In this document: piece after piece, positions 1 to 10,251 of the stretch | How the letters are laid out: every line of letters starts with the position of its first letter | Numbering within the stretch: the stretch's first letter is position 1 | NCBI RefSeq assembly: GCF_000156195.1 | Contig: NZ_GG688317.1 | Span: 1 to 64,000 of the forward strand | Length of the DNA: 64,000 nucleotides | Direction: 5' to 3' | From: Bacteroides finegoldii DSM 17565 | GTDB taxonomy: Bacteria; Bacteroidota; Bacteroidia; Bacteroidales; Bacteroidaceae | The notes under the pieces: model-generated | Told to the model about the DNA's origin: nothing | The model's database searches: none | The model's input: only the letters and a program-made list of their open reading frames with translations | Program-made: the position numbers and the translations under genes

Positions 1-142
1 CTGACTAAAATAAACAGGAAAAACAGGAGAGGTTTTAACTTCCCCTAAAAAGACATGTACATAATGCATGGGTGGGAAGGAAAAAACAAGAATATGTAAA
101 CAATATTCTACAAAAAGATAGAAGACTGGGAGAGTTGAACGA

Positions 143-193
143 AAAAATCAAGAGAAAAGCTTTGCTTTACGTGAGCTTTTCTCTTGATTTTTT
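143..193. terminator. strong bidirectional terminator hairpin
   Basis: Positions 143-161 pair with 174-193 to give a long stem (core AAGAGAAAAGCT against AGCTTTTCTCTT). It is flanked by A-runs on the left and T-runs on the right, so it could stop transcription on both strands. It probably closes a rightward gene lying outside the window. Positions 1-142 hold no gene or motif I can support. Confidence 0.75.
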
Positions 194-254
194 AGAAAGA
201 GGAACATTTACTGAATATCCCTAATAATAATCATGAGCCATTCATACATAAAGA

Positions 255-290
255 GAATCCCCTGTCGGTGTGTACCGCAGGGGATTCTTT
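255..290. terminator. terminator downstream of frdB
   Basis: GAATCCCCTG (255-264) pairs with CAGGGGATTC (278-287), with an inner CGG/CCG pairing. T-rich sequence follows on both strands. It lies about 45 bp past the stop of the leftward frdB and is the likely end of the fumarate reductase operon. Confidence 0.75.
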
Positions 291-330
291 TATTAATCAA
301 ATTAAGCTCTTACTATTAGAAAACAGTAAC

Positions 331-1086
331 TTAGTCTTTCAGTTTTGCTCTGATAAAGTCACGGTTCAAGCGGGCGATGTTGCTGATAGAGATGTTCTTC
401 GGACATTCAGCTTCACAAGCACGAGTGTTTGTACAGTTTCCGAATCCCAGTTCGTCCATCTTTGACAACATAGCTTTTGCACGACGCAAAGCTTCCGGTT
501 TACCTTGCGGCAGCAAGTTCAACTGGCTAACTTTTGCAGAAACGAACAACATAGCAGAACCATTCTTACATGCAGCTACACAAGCACCGCAACCGATACA
601 AGAAGCAGCATCCATAGCTTCGTCAGCGATAGGTTTCGCGATCAGGATAGCGTTAGCATCTTGCGGAGCACCTGTGCGAACGCTTACATAACCACCAGCT
701 TGCATAATCTTATCGTATGCAGTACGGTCTACCATCAAGTCTTTGATGACAGGGAAACCAGCCGAACGCCAAGGTTCAACAGTGATGGTATCACCGTCGT
801 TGAAACGACGCATATAGATCTGGCAAGTAGTAGCACCTGTTGCAGGACCGTGCGGGTGTCCGTTGATGTAAAGAGAACACATACCGCAGATACCTTCGCG
901 GCAGTCATGATCGAATACTACCGGTTCTTTTCTTTCGCTGATGAGCTGTTCGTTCAGAATATCCAGCATTTCGAGGAAGGAAGTATCACCGGGGATATCT
1001 TTCATTTGGTAGGTTTCAAAAGCACCTTTAGCTTTCGGACCAGCTTGGCGCCATACCTTCAGTGTAAATGATATATTTTTATCCAT
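331..1086 (-). CDS. frdB: fumarate reductase/succinate dehydrogenase iron-sulfur subunit
   Basis: This 251-aa iron-sulfur subunit of quinol:fumarate reductase carries electrons from the membrane cytochrome b to the flavoprotein. In Bacteroides this enzyme reduces fumarate to succinate during anaerobic respiration. The N-terminal 2Fe-2S ferredoxin domain shows CREGICGMC followed by a fourth Cys in GPATGATTC. The C-terminal domain shows [11 protein letters not shown] and [12 protein letters not shown], the ligands of the 4Fe-4S and 3Fe-4S clusters. It is the last gene of a leftward frdC-frdA-frdB operon, 36 bp after frdA. Length and all cluster ligands look complete. The family cannot be told apart from succinate dehydrogenase by this subunit alone; gene order and organism favour fumarate reductase. 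Confidence 0.96.
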   Translation of the reverse strand: MDKNISFTLKVWRQAGPKAKGAFETYQMKDIPGDTSFLEMLDILNEQLISERKEPVVFDHDCREGICGMCSLYINGHPHGPATGATTCQIYMRRFNDGDTITVEPWRSAGFPVIKDLMVDRTAYDKIMQAGGYVSVRTGAPQDANAILIAKPIADEAMDAASCIGCGACVAACKNGSAMLFVSAKVSQLNLLPQGKPEALRRAKAMLSKMDELGFGNCTNTRACEAECPKNISISNIARLNRDFIRAKLKD

Positions 1087-1122
1087 TTTCTTCTAATTCT
1101 TTTAAATGTTTAACTTCACCGA

Positions 1123-3102
1123 TTAGCTCTTGTAGTTACGAGTCTGAACCTTGATAGCTTCGTATACCAGCGGTTCTTTGTGCAATACCGGAGCCTTTTC
1201 ATCGTCACCTTGATATTCCCAGCATGCTACATAGAAGAAGTTTTCGTCATCACGTTTTGCTTCTCCTTCTTCAGTCTGGTATTCTTCACGGAAGTGACCA
1301 CCACAACTTTCGTTACGGTTCAATGCATCGTAAGCAACAAGCTCACCCATTGTGATGAAGTCGTACAGACGGATTGCTTTGTCAAGCTCTACGTTCATAC
1401 CTTCCTTAGAACCGGGGATAAACAAGTTCGTTTCGAATTCCTTGCGGATTTCTTTCAGTTCGGCGATACCTTTCTTCAGGCCTTCTGCCGTACGTCCCAT
1501 ACCTACATATTCCCACATGACATGACCCAGTTTCTTGTGGATAGAATCAACAGATTCTTTACCCTGGATGCTCATGAACTTGTCGATCTTAGCTTGAACA
1601 GCTTTTTCAGCTTCAGCGAATTCAGGAAGATCGGTAGAGAAACGAGGAACAGTGATCTGGTCTGCCAGATAGTTCTGGATGGTGTAAGGCAATACGAAGT
1701 AACCGTCAGCCAAACCTTGCATCAATGCAGAAGCACCGAGGCGGTTTGCACCGTGGTCGGAGAAGTTACATTCACCGATAGCGAACAGACCCTTGATAGT
1801 GGTTTGCAGTTCGTAGTCTACCCAGATACCACCCATTGTATAGTGGATAGCCGGATAAATCATCATCGGGTTATAATATTTCACACCACTGATTTCTTTA
1901 GCCAGTTCGCCCGGATTAACGTCAGTGATTTCTTCGTACATATCGAAGAGGTTACCATAACGTTGAAGAACAACGTCGATACCTAAACGGTTGATAGCTT
2001 CAGAGAAGTCGAGGAATACGGCCAAACCTGTGTTGTTTACACCGAAACCAGCGTCGCAACGTTCTTTAGCGGCACGGCTGGCAACGTCACGCGGAACCAG
2101 GTTACCGAATGCCGGATAACGGCGTTCCAAGTAATAGTCGCGGTCTTCTTCAGGAATATCACTTCCTTTGATTTCGCCTTTCTGAAGTTTCACAGCATCT
2201 TCTTTTTTCTTCGGAACCCAGATACGACCGTCGTTACGGAGAGATTCAGACATCAAAGTCAGCTTAGACTGCTTGTCACCATGTACCGGAATACAAGTCG
2301 GGTGAATCTGAACGTATGCAGGGTTAGCGAATACAGCACCCTTGCGGTAGCAAGAGATAGCAGCTGTACAGTTACAACCCATAGCGTTGGTAGACAAGAA
2401 GTAAGCGTTACCATAACCACCAGTAGCGATAACTACTGCGTGAGCGGCAAAGCGTTCCAGTTTACCTGTTACAAGATTTTTAGCGATGATACCGCGGGCA
2501 CGTCCGTCAACGATAACCACATCCTGCATTTCATAACGGGTATACAGTTTTACAGTACCTGCGTTTACCTGACGGCTCAATGCGGAGTAAGCACCCAGCA
2601 GCAATTGCTGACCGGTCTGGCCTTTAGCGTAGAAAGTACGGGATACCTGTGCGCCACCGAAAGAACGGTTGTCCAGTGTACCGCCATATTCGCGAGCGAA
2701 AGGAACACCTTGTGCTACACATTGGTCGATGATAGCGTTAGACACTTCAGCCAAACGATATACGTTTGCTTCACGGGCACGATAGTCGCCACCTTTTACA
2801 GTATCGTAGAACAGACGGTAAACAGAGTCACCATCATTTTGATAATTCTTTGCAGCATTGATACCACCCTGTGCAGCGATAGAGTGTGCACGACGGGGAG
2901 AATCCTGAATACAGAAATTGAATACTCTGAAACCCATTTCACCAAGTGAAGCAGCGGCAGAAGCACCTGCCAGACCCGTACCCACAACGATGATGTCCAA
3001 ACGACGTTTATTAGCGGGGTTCACCAATTTCTGGTGAGCTTTATAGTTGGTCCATTTCTCAGCCACCGGGCCTTCTGGAATTTTTGAATCTATCTTGATC
3101 AT
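1123..3102 (-). CDS. frdA: fumarate reductase/succinate dehydrogenase flavoprotein subunit
   Basis: This 659-aa catalytic flavoprotein carries covalent FAD and the dicarboxylate site, and interconverts fumarate and succinate on the inner face of the membrane. The N-terminus has the dinucleotide-binding motif [16 protein letters not shown] (about residues 40-55). [14 protein letters not shown] contains the histidine expected to attach FAD. HPTCIP and SESLRNDGR match conserved active-site segments, and the C-terminal helical domain is present. The length is that of the B-type (Wolinella-like) enzyme rather than the shorter E. coli FrdA. It sits between frdC (37 bp upstream) and frdB (36 bp downstream). 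The gap to frdC contains two direct copies of ATTTACAATTTA (3109-3120 and 3124-3135) of unknown meaning. Confidence 0.97.
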   Translation of the reverse strand: MIKIDSKIPEGPVAEKWTNYKAHQKLVNPANKRRLDIIVVGTGLAGASAAASLGEMGFRVFNFCIQDSPRRAHSIAAQGGINAAKNYQNDGDSVYRLFYDTVKGGDYRAREANVYRLAEVSNAIIDQCVAQGVPFAREYGGTLDNRSFGGAQVSRTFYAKGQTGQQLLLGAYSALSRQVNAGTVKLYTRYEMQDVVIVDGRARGIIAKNLVTGKLERFAAHAVVIATGGYGNAYFLSTNAMGCNCTAAISCYRKGAVFANPAYVQIHPTCIPVHGDKQSKLTLMSESLRNDGRIWVPKKKEDAVKLQKGEIKGSDIPEEDRDYYLERRYPAFGNLVPRDVASRAAKERCDAGFGVNNTGLAVFLDFSEAINRLGIDVVLQRYGNLFDMYEEITDVNPGELAKEISGVKYYNPMMIYPAIHYTMGGIWVDYELQTTIKGLFAIGECNFSDHGANRLGASALMQGLADGYFVLPYTIQNYLADQITVPRFSTDLPEFAEAEKAVQAKIDKFMSIQGKESVDSIHKKLGHVMWEYVGMGRTAEGLKKGIAELKEIRKEFETNLFIPGSKEGMNVELDKAIRLYDFITMGELVAYDALNRNESCGGHFREEYQTEEGEAKRDDENFFYVACWEYQGDDEKAPVLHKEPLVYEAIKVQTRNYKS

Positions 3103-3139
3103 AATATTATTTACAATTTAATCATTTACAATTTACTAT

Positions 3140-3844
3140 TTAGCAAGCACCGCCACAAATCAGTGTTTTCACGAAGAATACCACTACTACCAGTGCGAAA
3201 CCGAGTACAACAATCGTAGAATAGATGTTAGAAATACATTTCCAACGATTGATCCATACTTTGTTGTTCCATCCCAGTGATTGCATAGAGCTCCAGAAAC
3301 CGTGAGTCAGGTGGAACCACAAAGCAAACAGCCAAACGAGGTAAAGAACTACGTAAACCGGGCTAGAGAAAGTCTGCTGGATGTGATAAGCACCGTTAGC
3401 GGCATAAGCCAGCGTCAGTGTATCAGCGTGCATGCCCATGTTGTGCATCAGTTCCGGCAACTGCATTTTTGCCCAGAAGTTGAAGAGGTGCAAACCAAGA
3501 CCTACGATAACGATCAGACCCAGCACCAACATGTTTTGAGATGCCCATTCTACAGTTTTTGGTTTGTCAACCACTGCATAGCGTTCGCTACCACGTGCTT
3601 TGCGATTCTGCATTGTCAGCCAGAATGCGTAGATGATGTGAATCACAAAAAGAGCGGCTAGTCCTGCGGTAGCCACTAACGCATACCAGTTTGCTCCCAG
3701 GAACTCACAAACCATGTTGTAACCATCAGCCGAGATGATTGCAACCAAGTTCATCGCCATGTGAAATGTTAGAAACAGGACAAGGGCGATACCGGTAACG
3801 CTCATCACCACTTTCCTTCCTACAGATGAATTACTTAACCACAT
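3140..3844 (-). CDS. frdC: fumarate reductase cytochrome b subunit
   Basis: This 234-aa integral membrane subunit anchors FrdAB and carries haem b for quinol oxidation. Several strongly hydrophobic segments are visible, at roughly residues 12-35, 55-78, 98-120, 155-180 and 205-230. Histidines near helix ends (for example FHMAMN, FVIHIIYAFW and WFHLTHGFW) are plausible haem ligands, as in the single-subunit B-type cytochrome b558 family. It is the first gene of the frdCAB operon. A promoter-like sequence lies about 60 bp upstream, consistent with one transcript for all three genes. Confidence 0.95.
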   Translation of the reverse strand: MWLSNSSVGRKVVMSVTGIALVLFLTFHMAMNLVAIISADGYNMVCEFLGANWYALVATAGLAALFVIHIIYAFWLTMQNRKARGSERYAVVDKPKTVEWASQNMLVLGLIVIVGLGLHLFNFWAKMQLPELMHNMGMHADTLTLAYAANGAYHIQQTFSSPVYVVLYLVWLFALWFHLTHGFWSSMQSLGWNNKVWINRWKCISNIYSTIVVLGFALVVVVFFVKTLICGGAC

Positions 3845-3913
3845 AAATGATTGAATTTAAATTATTTAATTGTTAGAACTAAAATTTCGACGTTTTACAC
3901 CTCTTACGGACTG

Positions 3914-3946
3914 CAAAAATAGGGGAAATAGATTGATTGAGCAAGG
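3914..3946 (-). promoter_or_regulatory. predicted promoter of frdCAB
   Basis: Read on the minus strand, a TTG (-33 element, 3942-3944) is followed after about 20 bp by TATTTTTG (3914-3921). This matches the Bacteroides TAnnTTTG -7 consensus at normal spacing. The start point would be near 3907, giving a leader of about 63 nt before frdC. Confidence 0.6.
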
Positions 3947-3964
3947 AATTAAAGAAATAATTCT

Positions 3965-4987
3965 TTAATCGCTAATCTTTCCGATTTTTTCACCATTGGC
4001 TGCTTTCTTGCGTAAGGCGCGTGGAGTGTCACCAAAAGAGTCTTTGCAGAAGTGCGCAAAGTGGGACAGAGAGTCGAATCCGTATCGGTTACATATCTCT
4101 GTGATTCGCATATTAGTGTGTTGGAGGTCATCCAGGATGCCTTCCCGTTTTTTCTCCAGTATCCATTCGTATACGGGGATTCCGTACATGTTTTTGAAGA
4201 GTCGGCGGAAGGTCGTGGTTGTGTAACCTCCCAGATGTGCAAATTCTTCCACACTTTTCACCTTGCTGTAATTTTGTATCACGAAGTATTGGAAGCTCTC
4301 CGTATAAGTACTGATCGGGTAGAAGAAAGTCTTTAATTGAGGTAGCGGATAGAAATTGGTAATCAGGAATACCAATTCCTTACATTTCAGTTCGATATAT
4401 TTGCTGCAAGGAGATTTTTCATTGAGGAAGTCGGGCATACTGCTGATAAGGGAATGAATTCTTTCGCTCATCACCAGAGGGGTGTAGGTCAAGGGTGCTT
4501 CCGCTTGATCTTTTATCTCATTGTAACGGTCTTCGCAGAGTAGAGGGAGTTCGTTGAACCAGAATGTGATGTATTCAACGTCCGTAAGAGCCAGTATTTC
4601 TATTTTAGACCCGATGGCCTGTAGGATAAACTGCTTTTCGTGTAAGGTATTTCCCGGGTACTCTTCACTATTGATAAGTAATTCGCCTTTAAGCATGAAA
4701 AGCATACAATTTTGCGTGCACTTATCTTTAGGAATGTGTTCTCCTTTGGGTAAGTTCTTATATACGAGAGTGTTTTCAGTAGCTCTTGGACACCCTGTAC
4801 AATTCTTATATTGTATACAAAATGAATCTTCTGGCATCGGTCTTATTCGTGAATTATTATCATCAGGGAACAAAGATAGGATTTTTTGTGTAAACTTGTG
4901 CTCTTTCTGTTGATTATTGGAAGTTATATAGTAATTTTTGAACATCATTTTATGCTGAGAGTGCATACTTTTGTGGTTGAAATTCAT
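3965..4987 (-). CDS. AraC-family transcriptional regulator with N-terminal cysteine cluster
   Basis: This 340-aa regulator has a C-terminal AraC-type double helix-turn-helix domain (about residues 240-330). Its signatures are SVEEFAHLGGYTTTTFRRLFK and ITEICNRYGFDSLSHFAHFCKDSFG, followed by TPRALRK. The N-terminal part is an unrecognised sensing domain. It carries Cys57, Cys63 and Cys66 (CIQYKNCTGC) and Cys90 and Cys94 (CTQNC), a spacing that could bind metal or respond to redox. The gene lies head-to-head with the GH18 gene, only 15 bp between start codons. The true start may therefore be internal (Met14 or Met15), or the two promoters may overlap the opposite gene. It is about 120 bp from frdC. 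The effector and targets are unknown; GH18 or frd are the obvious candidates. Confidence 0.85.
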   Translation of the reverse strand: MNFNHKSMHSQHKMMFKNYYITSNNQQKEHKFTQKILSLFPDDNNSRIRPMPEDSFCIQYKNCTGCPRATENTLVYKNLPKGEHIPKDKCTQNCMLFMLKGELLINSEEYPGNTLHEKQFILQAIGSKIEILALTDVEYITFWFNELPLLCEDRYNEIKDQAEAPLTYTPLVMSERIHSLISSMPDFLNEKSPCSKYIELKCKELVFLITNFYPLPQLKTFFYPISTYTESFQYFVIQNYSKVKSVEEFAHLGGYTTTTFRRLFKNMYGIPVYEWILEKKREGILDDLQHTNMRITEICNRYGFDSLSHFAHFCKDSFGDTPRALRKKAANGEKIGKISD

Positions 4988-5002
4988 AAAATATTAATCG
5001 TT

Positions 5003-5968
5003 ATGCTAATACCTAGAAAGATTATCTTTTCTTTGTTTCTGTTGGTCGGTGTATGTCTTTATGCACAACAGAAATCTTTTGTAAGTTCTTATGTGCGTGG
5101 AAATTTCTACAACAGGGGACGTGTCGCTACTGAAAGTCTGCGGGCAAGCGACGACCTTATTCTATTAAATGTCCATCCCAATAAGGACGGATCGCTCTCT
5201 TTTGAGAACCCTCGTGCATTTCAAGGTAAAGGAGTCACTACTTGGGAGGGATTGATAAAATCCATTCGTGCTGAGGTGAAAGGGACGAAGGCGAAAGTAC
5301 GGATTGGAGCTTCCAGTGGTCAGTGGAAGGCGATGGTGGCTGATGAGACCGCCCGTACGGCATTTGCAAAAAATATAAAGAAAGTGCTCCAACAAAATAA
5401 GCTTGATGGCATTGACCTGGACTTTGAATGGGCGGAGAATGCGAAAGAATATGAGGATTACAGTTTGGCTATTCTCAAGATGAGGGAAGTGCTGGGCGAT
5501 AAATACATTCTCAGCGTATCTCTGCATCCGGTTTCTTATAAGATAAGTAAGGAGGCGATTGCTGCCGTTGATTTTATTTCACTTCAATGTTATGGTCCTT
5601 CACCGGTTCGTTTTCCGGTAGAGAAATATTGTTCGGATATACAGATGGTATTGAAATATGGTATTCCGAAAGAGAAGCTGGTGGCAGGAGTTCCCTTTTA
5701 TGGAGTGACAAAGGATAACTCGAAAAAGACTGAAGCTTATTTTAGTTTTGTGCAGAATGGGCTGATTACGAGTCCGGCAGAGAATGAAGTAAATTATAAA
5801 GGAGAAGTGTATGTGTTTGACGGGCAAGATAATATCCGTATCAAGACACGTTATGCGAAAGAGCAGGGCTTGAAAGGAATGATGAGTTGGGACTTGGCTA
5901 CAGATTTGCCGTTGGATAACAGCCAATCATTGCTTAAAGCCATGATTGAAGAATTGAATAAAGAGTAG
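5003..5968 (+). CDS. glycoside hydrolase family 18 (chitinase/endo-beta-N-acetylglucosaminidase-like)
   Basis: This secreted GH18 enzyme of about 321 aa would cleave beta-1,4 bonds next to N-acetylglucosamine in chitin-like or N-glycan substrates. The catalytic motif GIDLDFEW fits the family DxxDxDxE signature, with the final Glu as acid. SLQCYG and MSWDLATD match later barrel strands. The start at 5003 is chosen because it gives a clean signal peptide (MLIPRKIIFSLFLLVGVCLYA). A TACTTTTG -7 box at 4966-4973 also places transcription just before it; an in-frame start at 4886 would lie upstream of that box. It is divergent from the AraC gene. It contains only a catalytic domain, with no visible binding module. 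I cannot separate chitinase from ENGase activity. Confidence 0.88.
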   Translation: MLIPRKIIFSLFLLVGVCLYAQQKSFVSSYVRGNFYNRGRVATESLRASDDLILLNVHPNKDGSLSFENPRAFQGKGVTTWEGLIKSIRAEVKGTKAKVRIGASSGQWKAMVADETARTAFAKNIKKVLQQNKLDGIDLDFEWAENAKEYEDYSLAILKMREVLGDKYILSVSLHPVSYKISKEAIAAVDFISLQCYGPSPVRFPVEKYCSDIQMVLKYGIPKEKLVAGVPFYGVTKDNSKKTEAYFSFVQNGLITSPAENEVNYKGEVYVFDGQDNIRIKTRYAKEQGLKGMMSWDLATDLPLDNSQSLLKAMIEELNKE

Positions 5969-5996
5969 AGTCGTAGACTGTAATTGTCATTTAAAC

Positions 5997-6046
5997 GCAG
6001 ATTCTCGCAGATTTGAATATCAGTTCTTTGCGAGAATCTGCATTTA
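5997..6046. terminator. bidirectional terminator between GH18 and HTCS genes
   Basis: GCAGATTCTCGCA (5997-6009) pairs perfectly with TGCGAGAATCTGC (6029-6041). The hairpin is followed by ATTTAGTTTTTT on the plus strand. It sits between two convergent genes and can end both. Confidence 0.75.
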
Positions 6047-6051
6047 GTTTT

Positions 6052-9000
6052 TTATACCTGCTTTATCTGTTTCAGATAATCTGAGGGTGAGACACCGAAT
6101 TCTTCTTTAAAGCATTGGCGGAAATAGCCTGTACTGTTCATTCCTACTTTATAGGCAATTTCAGATATATTAAACTTCCCTTCGAGCAACAGCCGTTCCG
6201 CATTCTGCATTTTCACCTTCCGGATATATTCGTTGGTTGAAAGTCCGGTAAGTGCTTTCATTTTCCGGTAAAGAGTGGAACCGCTCATACACATCTTGTC
6301 GGAAAGATAAGTGATGTCAATCTTCTCTGAAGAGAGGTTTTCTTCGATTAAAAGAGTTATTTTCTCAATAAACTCATTATCCAGCTTGCTTAGAGCCTCG
6401 GCTATTATGATACGTTTCTCGTTCAAATCCGTCTGATTACCCGAAACAGGCTGTGCTTGGAATTGGGTAATCAGTTTCTTTCTCGATTCGAGTAGATTAT
6501 TGATTCGGCTGCGCAAAAGAGAAGCGCTGAACGGTTTTGTCAGGTAAGAGTCAGCGCCTACCTCATAACCTTCTTCTTTGTCCTGTAGCGAATCTTTAGC
6601 TGTCAGCAGAATAATAGGAATATGGCTGGTACGTACATCCTCCTTTAACTGCCGACATAGGGTAATACCATCCATTATAGGCATCATAATATCGCTGACA
6701 ATGATATCCGGGATGTGGCTGAGCGCCTGTTGTTTTCCTTCTTCTCCATTATCGGCTGTGATTACCGCAAAAGAGTCGGAGAAGGATTCGGCAATGTATT
6801 TCTGTATTTCTTCATTATCTTCTACAATCAGTAAGATCGGTTTGCCATTGTCTACTGTAGGTTCTGAAGTGTTTTCGGAGGTCGTTGCTTGGGCAGTATC
6901 CTCTTTTGCCGCAGGTTCGGTAGAGTCGGTGTGCAAGGCGTTGGGATAGATATTATCCGTCAAGAGGCTGATGCAGAAAGTGCTGCCTTCGTTTTGCACA
7001 CTTTCTGCACGGATTTCTCCTTCATGCAGCTCTACGAGATTCTTTACCAAAGCCAGACCAATACCGGTTCCTGATGCCTGATGTTTGCCGCTTTCCTGAT
7101 AGTAACGGTCGAAAATATGTGGCAGTGCTTCGGCGGAAATTCCGTATCCCGTGTCGCTTACTTTAATTTCCGTATATGCCACCTCATTGCGCACGGTCTG
7201 ATACAGGCTTAGGGTAATACATCCTTGTTCCGTATATTTGATGGCATTGGAAATCAGATTGTCCAATACGATGGTGACGATTTCCTTGTCAAAGAAAAGA
7301 AGCATTTCTTCTTTTTCTATCTGAATTCGGAAATCAATCTTTGTCTTTTGATTCAGTTCTTTGTATTTGAGACCTATTTCATAGATCAAAGGGGCGATGT
7401 TGCCTTTGCAGACACACAGCCTTTTGTTTTGTGTCTCTGTCTTTCTGAACTCCAATATCTGATTGATGAGGTTGAGCAGGCGTAATGCACTTTGGTGGAT
7501 GACCGACAATTTCTGAGCTTGTTTTACCGGGAGTGAGGTATCCTTTTGCATATCCTCCAGCGGACCGAGAATCAAGGTTAGCGGTGTACGCAGTTCGTGT
7601 GTGATGTTGGTATAGAAACGCAGGCGTTCCTGATTTAATTCTTGTTCTTGTTCGTGATTCTTCTTTTCCAATGTGTAAAGGCTTTCCAAATCCAGCTTTT
7701 TCTTATATGCGTGAAGGATGAGATATACAATGCCGGCAGATATCAGGACATAGATAAGCTTTGCCCACCAGGTGAGCCAAAGGGGCGGGTTAATCCGGAT
7801 AGTCAGGGAGGTGGCTTCTTCCGGCCATTCCTGGTTGTGAATGCGCGCTTTGATAAGAAACTCATATTTTCCGGGAGGAATGTTCCGGAATGTCACGCTA
7901 TTGTTTTCATTGACTGTGTACCACGAATTTTCTAGTCCTTTCAGCATATACACATATTCCACTTGATTGACCAGAGAGTAGTTTTGTACGTTGAATGTCA
8001 GCCCGAAGCTATTTTGTGCATGGGTCAGTTCAACCTGTTCTCCTTTGGATACATTGATGAACAGGTCATTATTTTCGAGATTGCTCAACCGTCCCAGTAC
8101 TTTCATTTCGGTGATGATAGCCGACGGATTGGCTTGGTCGTTCATGGTGATATCCGGATCGAAACAACATACTCCGTTGATTGAACCGAAATAAATCAGT
8201 CCGTTCTTGTTTTGCGTTACGCAGCCGCTTGAGAAACTGCCTGCCGGGACATCGTCCGAATGACCGTAATTGTAGAAGCAGTTTTTATCCGTGACGTAGC
8301 AACTGATTCCTTTATTATTACTGAACCAGATATTACCTTTCTTATCTTCCGTTATGGCACAAATATTGGTATTGAGTAAGCCATCTTTCCGTTGGTAAGT
8401 TTTATAGGTCAGTGCGTCGGTTGACGGGAAGCATACCAGTCCTTCTCCTGTCCCCATCCACATTCTTTTCTGTCTGTCTTGTATGATCTGGTTGATGGTG
8501 TTGGAGCAGAAACCTTCCCTTTGTACGAAGGTTTGAATCAATTGCAGGTCCGGACTGTATACTCCAAGTCCGTCTCCGAAAGTACCGATCCAGAACCGGC
8601 CTTTCTCATCCTGTGCGATGGCACGTACAAAGTTACTGTGCAATTCGCTGTTTCCCGTATGATAATGCCGGATGATTTCCATGTTCAGAGGATTCAGTAC
8701 GATGATTCCTCCACTGTATCCTACCCAGATATTATGTCGGGAGTCTTCGTAGATTGTACGGACATCCTGATTGGATTGTCCCATCAGAGAGATGGAACGG
8801 AAAGTTCTGTTGCGGCTGTCATAGTAACTGATTCCTCCTTGGAAAGAACCGAACCATAAGTTGCCTTTAGAGTCTTGCAGGGAAGTGAGTATAAAGTTTG
8901 AAGGAATTTCTCCGGTTTCTTTTTTATAGATAGCGGTGCGCTTGTCCCCTTCAAATACATTGATTCCTCCTCCGTCCGTCCCGATCCACACCCGTCCTTG

Positions 9001-10173
9001 TCTGTCTGTGCAAAGACTGCTTGCCACTTTGTTATTCAGGCTGTTCTCATTGCCGGGAATGGGAGAGTAGCTCAATGTTGTGAATAAAGGAGGGGTACTG
9101 CTGATGAAATTGATTCCTCCTCCCCACGTCCCTATCCAGATATTGTCAAAAGAATCTTGGAATATGCATCGGGCACTTGCATTGGAGAGACTTCGGTTAT
9201 CATCTCCTTCTTGTATATATTCGAGGGAGATCTGGTCCGGTGAAAGAAACATACTTTGCTTTAGATCCAGTATGGTAATGCCATTCAGCTCGGAGGCTAT
9301 CCATAGTTTGCTGTCATTTAGTTGTTTGATGGCGAGTATGCGGTTACATAAGGCTTCGTGCTTGTCGTTTTTGTTATTCTTGAAGGTGATAAAGTTACTA
9401 TCGGCAGCGTTGAAGAGAGCCAGTCCTTTGTCTGTTCCCAGCCAGATATTCCCGTTTGTGTCTTTGGTGAGACATCGTACATCATTTCCGGGCAGGCTCA
9501 TCGGATTATCCGGTTCGTGTCGGAAGTTTTTTACACTTTTGTCTTTCAGCGAGAGAATGCTGAAACCACCGCTAACATGGCCGATATATAAATTTCCGCC
9601 TCCTCCGTCCAATACGGTCCATGTTTGTTCGTCGGGCAAGCCGGGAATTGTGTTTTTATTGTAATGGGTAAATTGTCCGCTGTTGATGTCGAGATATTCT
9701 ATACCTCTATAATAGGTACTGATCCACAGTCCGTCTTCGCTTTGTGTAGAAGGGGCAATGTCTGTTACGTCATTGGTTATCAGGCTATGCGGATCCTCCG
9801 GATTGTGCAGGTAGGGAGTGAATACCTGTTTGTCATAATTATAGGCATTTAATCCGTCACGTTGGGTCGCTATCCATATCACAGGACGTTTAGTGTCGGC
9901 ATACACCCGGTTAAGTTCATTACCGGTGATTCCCTGACTGTTTTGTGAGGGGTCATTCTTATAATAGGTGATGAAGTGGGTTCCATCGAACTTGTTAAGC
10001 CCTTCTTCTGTAGCGAACCATAGGAAGCCTTGTTTGTCTTGTGTAATGCTAACTACATAATTATTAGACAGTCCTTGTTCGATTCCCAACCGTTTTACGG
10101 AATAAGTTTGTGCTGCCGACTGATAAACGGACAGCAAGAATAAAAATAAAATAGAAGCAATGTGTCTTTTCAT
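6052..10173 (-). CDS. hybrid two-component system sensor/regulator (HTCS) of the PUL
   Basis: This 1373-aa one-protein signalling system senses a periplasmic oligosaccharide and activates the adjacent PUL. Domains in order: signal peptide (1-21); two seven-bladed regulator propellers with repeated W(I/F)GT motifs (about 25-690); Y_Y_Y domain (about 700-780); transmembrane helix (about 795-815); HisKA with phospho-acceptor His in ITHELRTPLT (about 860); HATPase with DTGYGIS and GTGIGLALVKN; receiver domain with acceptor Asp in IIVSDIMMPIMDG (about 1160); and an AraC HTH at the C-terminus (about 1270-1373). All catalytic motifs look intact. A TATTTTTG -7 box lies at 10205-10212 on the minus strand. 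It is divergent from the PUL operon, the usual layout for an HTCS and its target. Confidence 0.96.
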   Translation of the reverse strand: MKRHIASILFLFLLSVYQSAAQTYSVKRLGIEQGLSNNYVVSITQDKQGFLWFATEEGLNKFDGTHFITYYKNDPSQNSQGITGNELNRVYADTKRPVIWIATQRDGLNAYNYDKQVFTPYLHNPEDPHSLITNDVTDIAPSTQSEDGLWISTYYRGIEYLDINSGQFTHYNKNTIPGLPDEQTWTVLDGGGGNLYIGHVSGGFSILSLKDKSVKNFRHEPDNPMSLPGNDVRCLTKDTNGNIWLGTDKGLALFNAADSNFITFKNNKNDKHEALCNRILAIKQLNDSKLWIASELNGITILDLKQSMFLSPDQISLEYIQEGDDNRSLSNASARCIFQDSFDNIWIGTWGGGINFISSTPPLFTTLSYSPIPGNENSLNNKVASSLCTDRQGRVWIGTDGGGINVFEGDKRTAIYKKETGEIPSNFILTSLQDSKGNLWFGSFQGGISYYDSRNRTFRSISLMGQSNQDVRTIYEDSRHNIWVGYSGGIIVLNPLNMEIIRHYHTGNSELHSNFVRAIAQDEKGRFWIGTFGDGLGVYSPDLQLIQTFVQREGFCSNTINQIIQDRQKRMWMGTGEGLVCFPSTDALTYKTYQRKDGLLNTNICAITEDKKGNIWFSNNKGISCYVTDKNCFYNYGHSDDVPAGSFSSGCVTQNKNGLIYFGSINGVCCFDPDITMNDQANPSAIITEMKVLGRLSNLENNDLFINVSKGEQVELTHAQNSFGLTFNVQNYSLVNQVEYVYMLKGLENSWYTVNENNSVTFRNIPPGKYEFLIKARIHNQEWPEEATSLTIRINPPLWLTWWAKLIYVLISAGIVYLILHAYKKKLDLESLYTLEKKNHEQEQELNQERLRFYTNITHELRTPLTLILGPLEDMQKDTSLPVKQAQKLSVIHQSALRLLNLINQILEFRKTETQNKRLCVCKGNIAPLIYEIGLKYKELNQKTKIDFRIQIEKEEMLLFFDKEIVTIVLDNLISNAIKYTEQGCITLSLYQTVRNEVAYTEIKVSDTGYGISAEALPHIFDRYYQESGKHQASGTGIGLALVKNLVELHEGEIRAESVQNEGSTFCISLLTDNIYPNALHTDSTEPAAKEDTAQATTSENTSEPTVDNGKPILLIVEDNEEIQKYIAESFSDSFAVITADNGEEGKQQALSHIPDIIVSDIMMPIMDGITLCRQLKEDVRTSHIPIILLTAKDSLQDKEEGYEVGADSYLTKPFSASLLRSRINNLLESRKKLITQFQAQPVSGNQTDLNEKRIIIAEALSKLDNEFIEKITLLIEENLSSEKIDITYLSDKMCMSGSTLYRKMKALTGLSTNEYIRKVKMQNAERLLLEGKFNISEIAYKVGMNSTGYFRQCFKEEFGVSPSDYLKQIKQV

Positions 10174-10251
10174 AACTCGTGCCTATTCGTTTCATTTACA
10201 GGCTCAAAAATAGAAATAAATATTTTATTTAGAGTATGTAAATCGTGCATT

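Noticed and set aside
1180..1986. 268-aa plus-strand frame opposite frdA (and similar frames at 505-1071 and 2281-2949)
   Set aside because: Antisense to clear frd genes; composition rich in Phe, Thr and Ser with no domain, the usual shadow of a well-coded gene.
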